Part shown: in pieces, positions 7,374-9,037 of the stretch
How the letters are laid out: each line of letters opens with the position of its first letter
Position numbering within the stretch: the stretch's first letter is position 1
Source: an uncultured Bacteroidia bacterium
GTDB lineage: Bacteria > Bacteroidota > Bacteroidia > Bacteroidales > UBA932
DNA: 9,037 nt
Assembly (NCBI GenBank): GCA_902766985.1
Contig: CACXFP010000287.1
Span: 1-9,037, forward strand
Direction: 5' to 3'
The notes under the pieces: generated by a model
Told to the model about the DNA's origin: nothing
The model's input: the letters and a program-made list of their open reading frames with translations, nothing else
Databases searched by the model: none
Program-made: the position numbers and the translations under genes

Positions 7374-8599
7374 CTCTTCCTCCCTGTCTTTGTCTTCCTG
7401 TCCATCCTCCATGTAAGGGTGACGGAGGCGTTGTCTACACCGAAATATGTCTTGCGGTCCACTCCGGTATGACGACCGTTGTGAACATTGTAGAAAATGT
7501 CATAGTGGAGGGGCAGGACACCTGCGCCAACGGTAAACTCAAGTCCCCAGCGGCAATCCGGTTTCTTTGAAAGGGGAACCTTGTATCCCCCTCCGATACC
7601 TCCTCCCAGGGTTGGAGTCCTGTGCTTGTAATCCTGATAGCGATATTCCCCGTTGGTGGCTATATTGTACCACCCGAAAGTAGCATGTGCATCAATGAAG
7701 AATCCTGTCATGTCCCCTCGAAGCCAGTAACGGACCTCCGGCTGTATGCCAAGCACACGGAACTTCGTGGTCTCGGAAAACCAGTTGATTGCGGAATAAT
7801 AGGCGATGCCGCTGATGGAAAGGTGGGGATCGACCTGAACTTCGGCGCCAAACGAGGCGACCAGGAGAGGAAGGGAAAGCAGGTTTGTCTTGAGGAAAGA
7901 GTCCAGGTTGTAGGCAGGAAGCGGTTCCTGGACAACTTCCGGTTCGGGCTCGGGTACGGGATCCGGTTCCGGCTCAGGGACAGGCTCCGGAACGGATATT
8001 ATAACCGGATCGGGTTCGGGTATCAGTACAGGTTCAGGATCAGGGATGATTTCCTGCAGCTCGGTAGTATATTCGAAAATAATATAGGTCGTCCTGAGTT
8101 TTGGATACAAAGCTTCGAGCATATATTTCTCTGATTCCGTACCCTTCAGGGCAGCCAAAGCATCATAATCATGCATTCGGATGATATCCAGCACATGGTT
8201 TTTATCCGGTACCGAGGGATCCGCGACAACAAGACGTCTGAATGCACCCCAGTCCAGCGCTTCAGAATTGACATCAAGCACGGAGCGGTCGAACTTGTAA
8301 TTTGCACGAAGCCAGGAGGCCGTATTGTCGGCACGGCTGCGGGCAAGACGAGTATTCAGGGCAAAGGCTCCCTCAGGGGACGAAGAGGAGCGCACAAGCA
8401 GGTGGGAAATATACGTGTCGGGATCCAGTCTCTTGGACCGCATCCTGTTATCACCTTCCTTTATACGCAGGGCATTATCCTCAAAAACAGGGTCGAAAGA
8501 GGTTTTCCCCTGGGGAAAGAAAATCTGGACGGTATCCCGGACGGTAGTTATCCGATAGAGGGTATCAGCAGGAGTGGCGTGCGACAAGATGCCGCACAT
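7370..8599 (-). CDS. OmpA-like domain plus Pro/Glu-rich linker plus DUF3575 barrel (5' end probably out of frame)
   Basis: From ATG 8599 this is 409 aa, the first gene of the operon. Residues about 20-178 resemble an OmpA C-terminal-like domain: IFFPQGKTSFDP (26-37) and SSPEGAFALNTRLARSRADN (73-92), like the SPEG...N..L...RA core. The Asp that contacts peptidoglycan in classical OmpA is replaced by Ser, while the RA arginine is kept. Residues 186-228 are a Pro/Glu/Asp-rich spacer. Residues about 235-400 match DUF3575: FLKTNLLSLPLL, VLGIQPEVRYWLRG, GGGIGGGYKVPLSK, and a final ASVTLTWRMDR strand, consistent with an outer-membrane barrel. From 8599 the N-terminus (MCGILSHATPADT) is too short for a signal peptide. 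Upstream ATG 8640 would supply RYQLLVAFLWMCGILSHATPA, a good signal with an AxA-type end, but it is one base out of frame across a nine-G run. The intended protein is probably 423 aa. Confidence 0.82.
   Translation of the reverse strand: MCGILSHATPADTLYRITTVRDTVQIFFPQGKTSFDPVFEDNALRIKEGDNRMRSKRLDPDTYISHLLVRSSSSPEGAFALNTRLARSRADNTASWLRANYKFDRSVLDVNSEALDWGAFRRLVVADPSVPDKNHVLDIIRMHDYDALAALKGTESEKYMLEALYPKLRTTYIIFEYTTELQEIIPDPEPVLIPEPDPVIISVPEPVPEPEPDPVPEPEPEVVQEPLPAYNLDSFLKTNLLSLPLLVASFGAEVQVDPHLSISGIAYYSAINWFSETTKFRVLGIQPEVRYWLRGDMTGFFIDAHATFGWYNIATNGEYRYQDYKHRTPTLGGGIGGGYKVPLSKKPDCRWGLEFTVGAGVLPLHYDIFYNVHNGRHTGVDRKTYFGVDNASVTLTWRMDRKTKTGRKR
7376..7385 (-). promoter_or_regulatory. strong ribosome binding site that sets the start of the 332-aa lipoprotein
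   Basis: The minus strand reads AGGGAGGAAG directly ahead of AGATG, placing GGAGG five bases before ATG 7373. It lies inside the last codons of the OmpA/DUF3575 gene, and the start overlaps that gene's TGA by four bases (ATGA). It is the only clear Shine-Dalgarno in the operon; the other genes have AT-rich leaders instead. It supports starting at 7373 rather than at 7412. Confidence 0.7.
7916..8044 (-). repeat. degenerate Pro-Glu/Pro-Asp codon repeat
   Basis: This encodes residues 186-228 of the OmpA/DUF3575 protein, built from repeats such as PEPDPV, PEPVPEPEP and PDPVPEPEP. On the DNA it is a run of near-identical ccggttc/cgggctc hexamers read from the plus strand. A stiff, acidic periplasmic spacer between the OmpA-like domain and the barrel is the natural reading. 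Repeat number could vary between strains by slippage without changing the frame. Confidence 0.75.
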
Positions 8600-8613
8600 C
8601 CAAAGAAATGCTA

Positions 8614-8640
8614 CTAGGAGTTGATAGCGCCCCCCCCCAT
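8614..8640 (-). pseudogene. out-of-frame start of the OmpA/DUF3575 gene (OFF state)
   Basis: The ATG at 8640-8638 reads only eight codons (M, three Gly, Ala, Ile, Asn, Ser) before TAG at 8616-8614, because the G run is nine bases long. A run of seven or ten would place it in frame with the 409-aa frame and complete a signal peptide. The long frame has no other ATG, GTG or TTG between the TAA at 8650-8648 and ATG 8599. This entry marks the interrupted 5' end; an assembly error is the main alternative. Confidence 0.55.
8630..8638 (-). repeat. poly-G(9) homopolymer at the start of the operon's first gene
   Basis: Nine consecutive G on the coding (minus) strand begin with the G of ATG 8640. Homopolymers of this length are prone to slipped-strand mispairing, and G or C tracts inside coding starts are a known phase-variation mechanism. 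Its position exactly between a signal-peptide-giving ATG and the out-of-frame body is the reason for interest. A one-base sequencing or assembly miscount would look identical. Confidence 0.9.
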
Positions 8641-8706
8641 GCCTAATTTACTTATTTTCAGGACTTTACGCAAAACCCTTCTATTAAGTCAAGATTGAAT
8701 TGGACA

Positions 8707-8737
8707 CAAATTTAATCATTATTTTCACTTATTCAAA
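8707..8737 (-). promoter_or_regulatory. Bacteroidetes-type promoter of the lipoprotein operon
   Basis: On the minus strand, TTTG (8737-8734) is followed after exactly 19 bases by TAAATTTG (8714-8707), an exact match to the Bacteroidetes -33/-7 consensus (TTTG, then TAnnTTTG). Transcription would start near 8700-8703, giving a leader of about 60 nt to ATG 8640. No other promoter this good is visible within the operon, so all seven genes may depend on it. Confidence 0.75.
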
Positions 8738-8810
8738 TTATTTTTTGATTGACCTAAAATGAACCAATTTCCCCTCGGGCACGGATTTGGTAGCGAAAGC
8801 GGCCGGAAAG

Positions 8811-9037
8811 ATGAAGACAAAGATTTTCATATATATTATGGTGACAGTGGCGCTGTGCCTGGCGGCCGCGGCGCCGGTCTGCGGACAGGACAGGAAGAGC
8901 CGCAGGGAAAGGCGTGCGGAAGAGAAGGCGGAGGCCAAAGAGCAGCTCAGGCAGTTCCAGCAGGCGGAGAAAAGCCAGTGGATGGGGTATATGGTGGAGG
9001 AAGAAGGCGACACCGTCTATCTCGCATCGGTGCCGCC
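8811..9037 (+). CDS. exported protein, possibly DUF4294, 3' end outside the window
   Basis: An open frame from ATG 8811 runs off the right edge after 75 complete codons. It begins with a signal peptide: MKTK, then a hydrophobic stretch IFIYIMVTVALCLAAAAPV, with a probable cleavage near VCGQ. A strongly charged Arg/Glu/Lys segment (about residues 27-50) follows, likely helical, then a GYMVEEEGDTVYLASVPP end. A short charged region leading to a 'GDT...' beta start fits my memory of Bacteroidetes DUF4294 proteins, but the diagnostic part lies outside the window, so the family call is tentative. GGAAAG just before the ATG could serve as a weak ribosome binding site. It is transcribed divergently from the lipoprotein operon and need not be related in function. 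Confidence 0.7.
   Translation, partial: MKTKIFIYIMVTVALCLAAAAPVCGQDRKSRRERRAEEKAEAKEQLRQFQQAEKSQWMGYMVEEEGDTVYLASVP

Noticed and set aside
7374..7412. Upstream ATG 7412 for the 332-aa lipoprotein
   Set aside because: It adds a highly charged 13-residue stretch ahead of the signal peptide and lies within the previous gene; ATG 7373 has the GGAGG site and the ATGA overlap.
8739..8747. TAnnnTTTG on the plus strand as a promoter for the gene at 8811
   Set aside because: The spacing inside the box is one base too long and no TTTG-like -33 box lies about 19 bases upstream; I see no convincing promoter for that gene.
8641..8760. Invertible promoter (recombinase-type phase variation) ahead of the operon
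   Set aside because: I looked for inverted repeats flanking the promoter and found none of useful length; only a 9-bp direct repeat TTATTTTCA (8652 and 8719), which is expected by chance in AT-rich DNA.
1..9037. CRISPR array, tRNA/rRNA genes, insertion sequences or attachment sites
   Set aside because: I found no regular repeat-spacer pattern, no RNA gene signature, and no transposase or terminal inverted repeats in the window.

Overview
The window looks like a piece of a Bacteroidales chromosome, probably from a gut commensal. Four things point there: Bacteroidetes-type promoter elements (TTTG, then TAnnTTTG), AT-rich leaders that mostly lack Shine-Dalgarno sequences, a set of lipoproteins with the 'RRPFAQ(L/I)N' and 'VPxQRNYRTN' signatures I know from Bacteroidetes DUF6562/fimbrillin-like families, and an OmpA-like protein ending in a DUF3575 barrel. 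The genus cannot be fixed from the sequence.

Layout. Positions 1-365 are intergenic. They hold a candidate leftward promoter at the extreme left edge (5-35) and a hairpin plus T-run (250-290) that probably ends the main operon. Positions 366-8640 hold one seven-gene operon on the minus strand, read right to left: (1) an OmpA-like/DUF3575 outer-membrane protein; (2) a 332-aa Mfa2/FimB- or DUF6562-like lipoprotein, translationally coupled to gene 1; (3) a 738-aa lipoprotein joining a fimbrillin-like N-terminal half to two beta-helix-like segments; (4-7) four compact lipoproteins of 305-314 aa that are paralogous to each other and to the N-terminal half of gene 3. Spacers are 2-32 nt. A very good Bacteroidetes promoter lies at 8707-8737. 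Positions 8641-8810 are a divergent intergenic region. From 8811 a plus-strand gene with a signal peptide, possibly DUF4294, runs off the right edge.

How the genes may work together. Gene 1 would sit in the outer membrane, with a Pro/Glu-rich spacer between its periplasmic OmpA-like domain and its barrel. Gene 2 resembles the anchor or accessory lipoproteins of type V (FimA/Mfa1-like) pilus loci. Gene 3 could be a large tip or adhesin-like subunit, and genes 4-7 a bank of stalk-like subunits or surface lipoproteins. The surface-fibre role is inferred from family resemblance and gene order.

The most notable detail is a run of nine G at the start of gene 1. The only upstream ATG that would give a proper signal peptide (8640) is separated from the long reading frame by exactly one base within this homopolymer. 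Either gene 1, and perhaps the whole operon, is phase-variable by slipped-strand mispairing and is seen here in the OFF state, or the assembly has a one-base homopolymer error.
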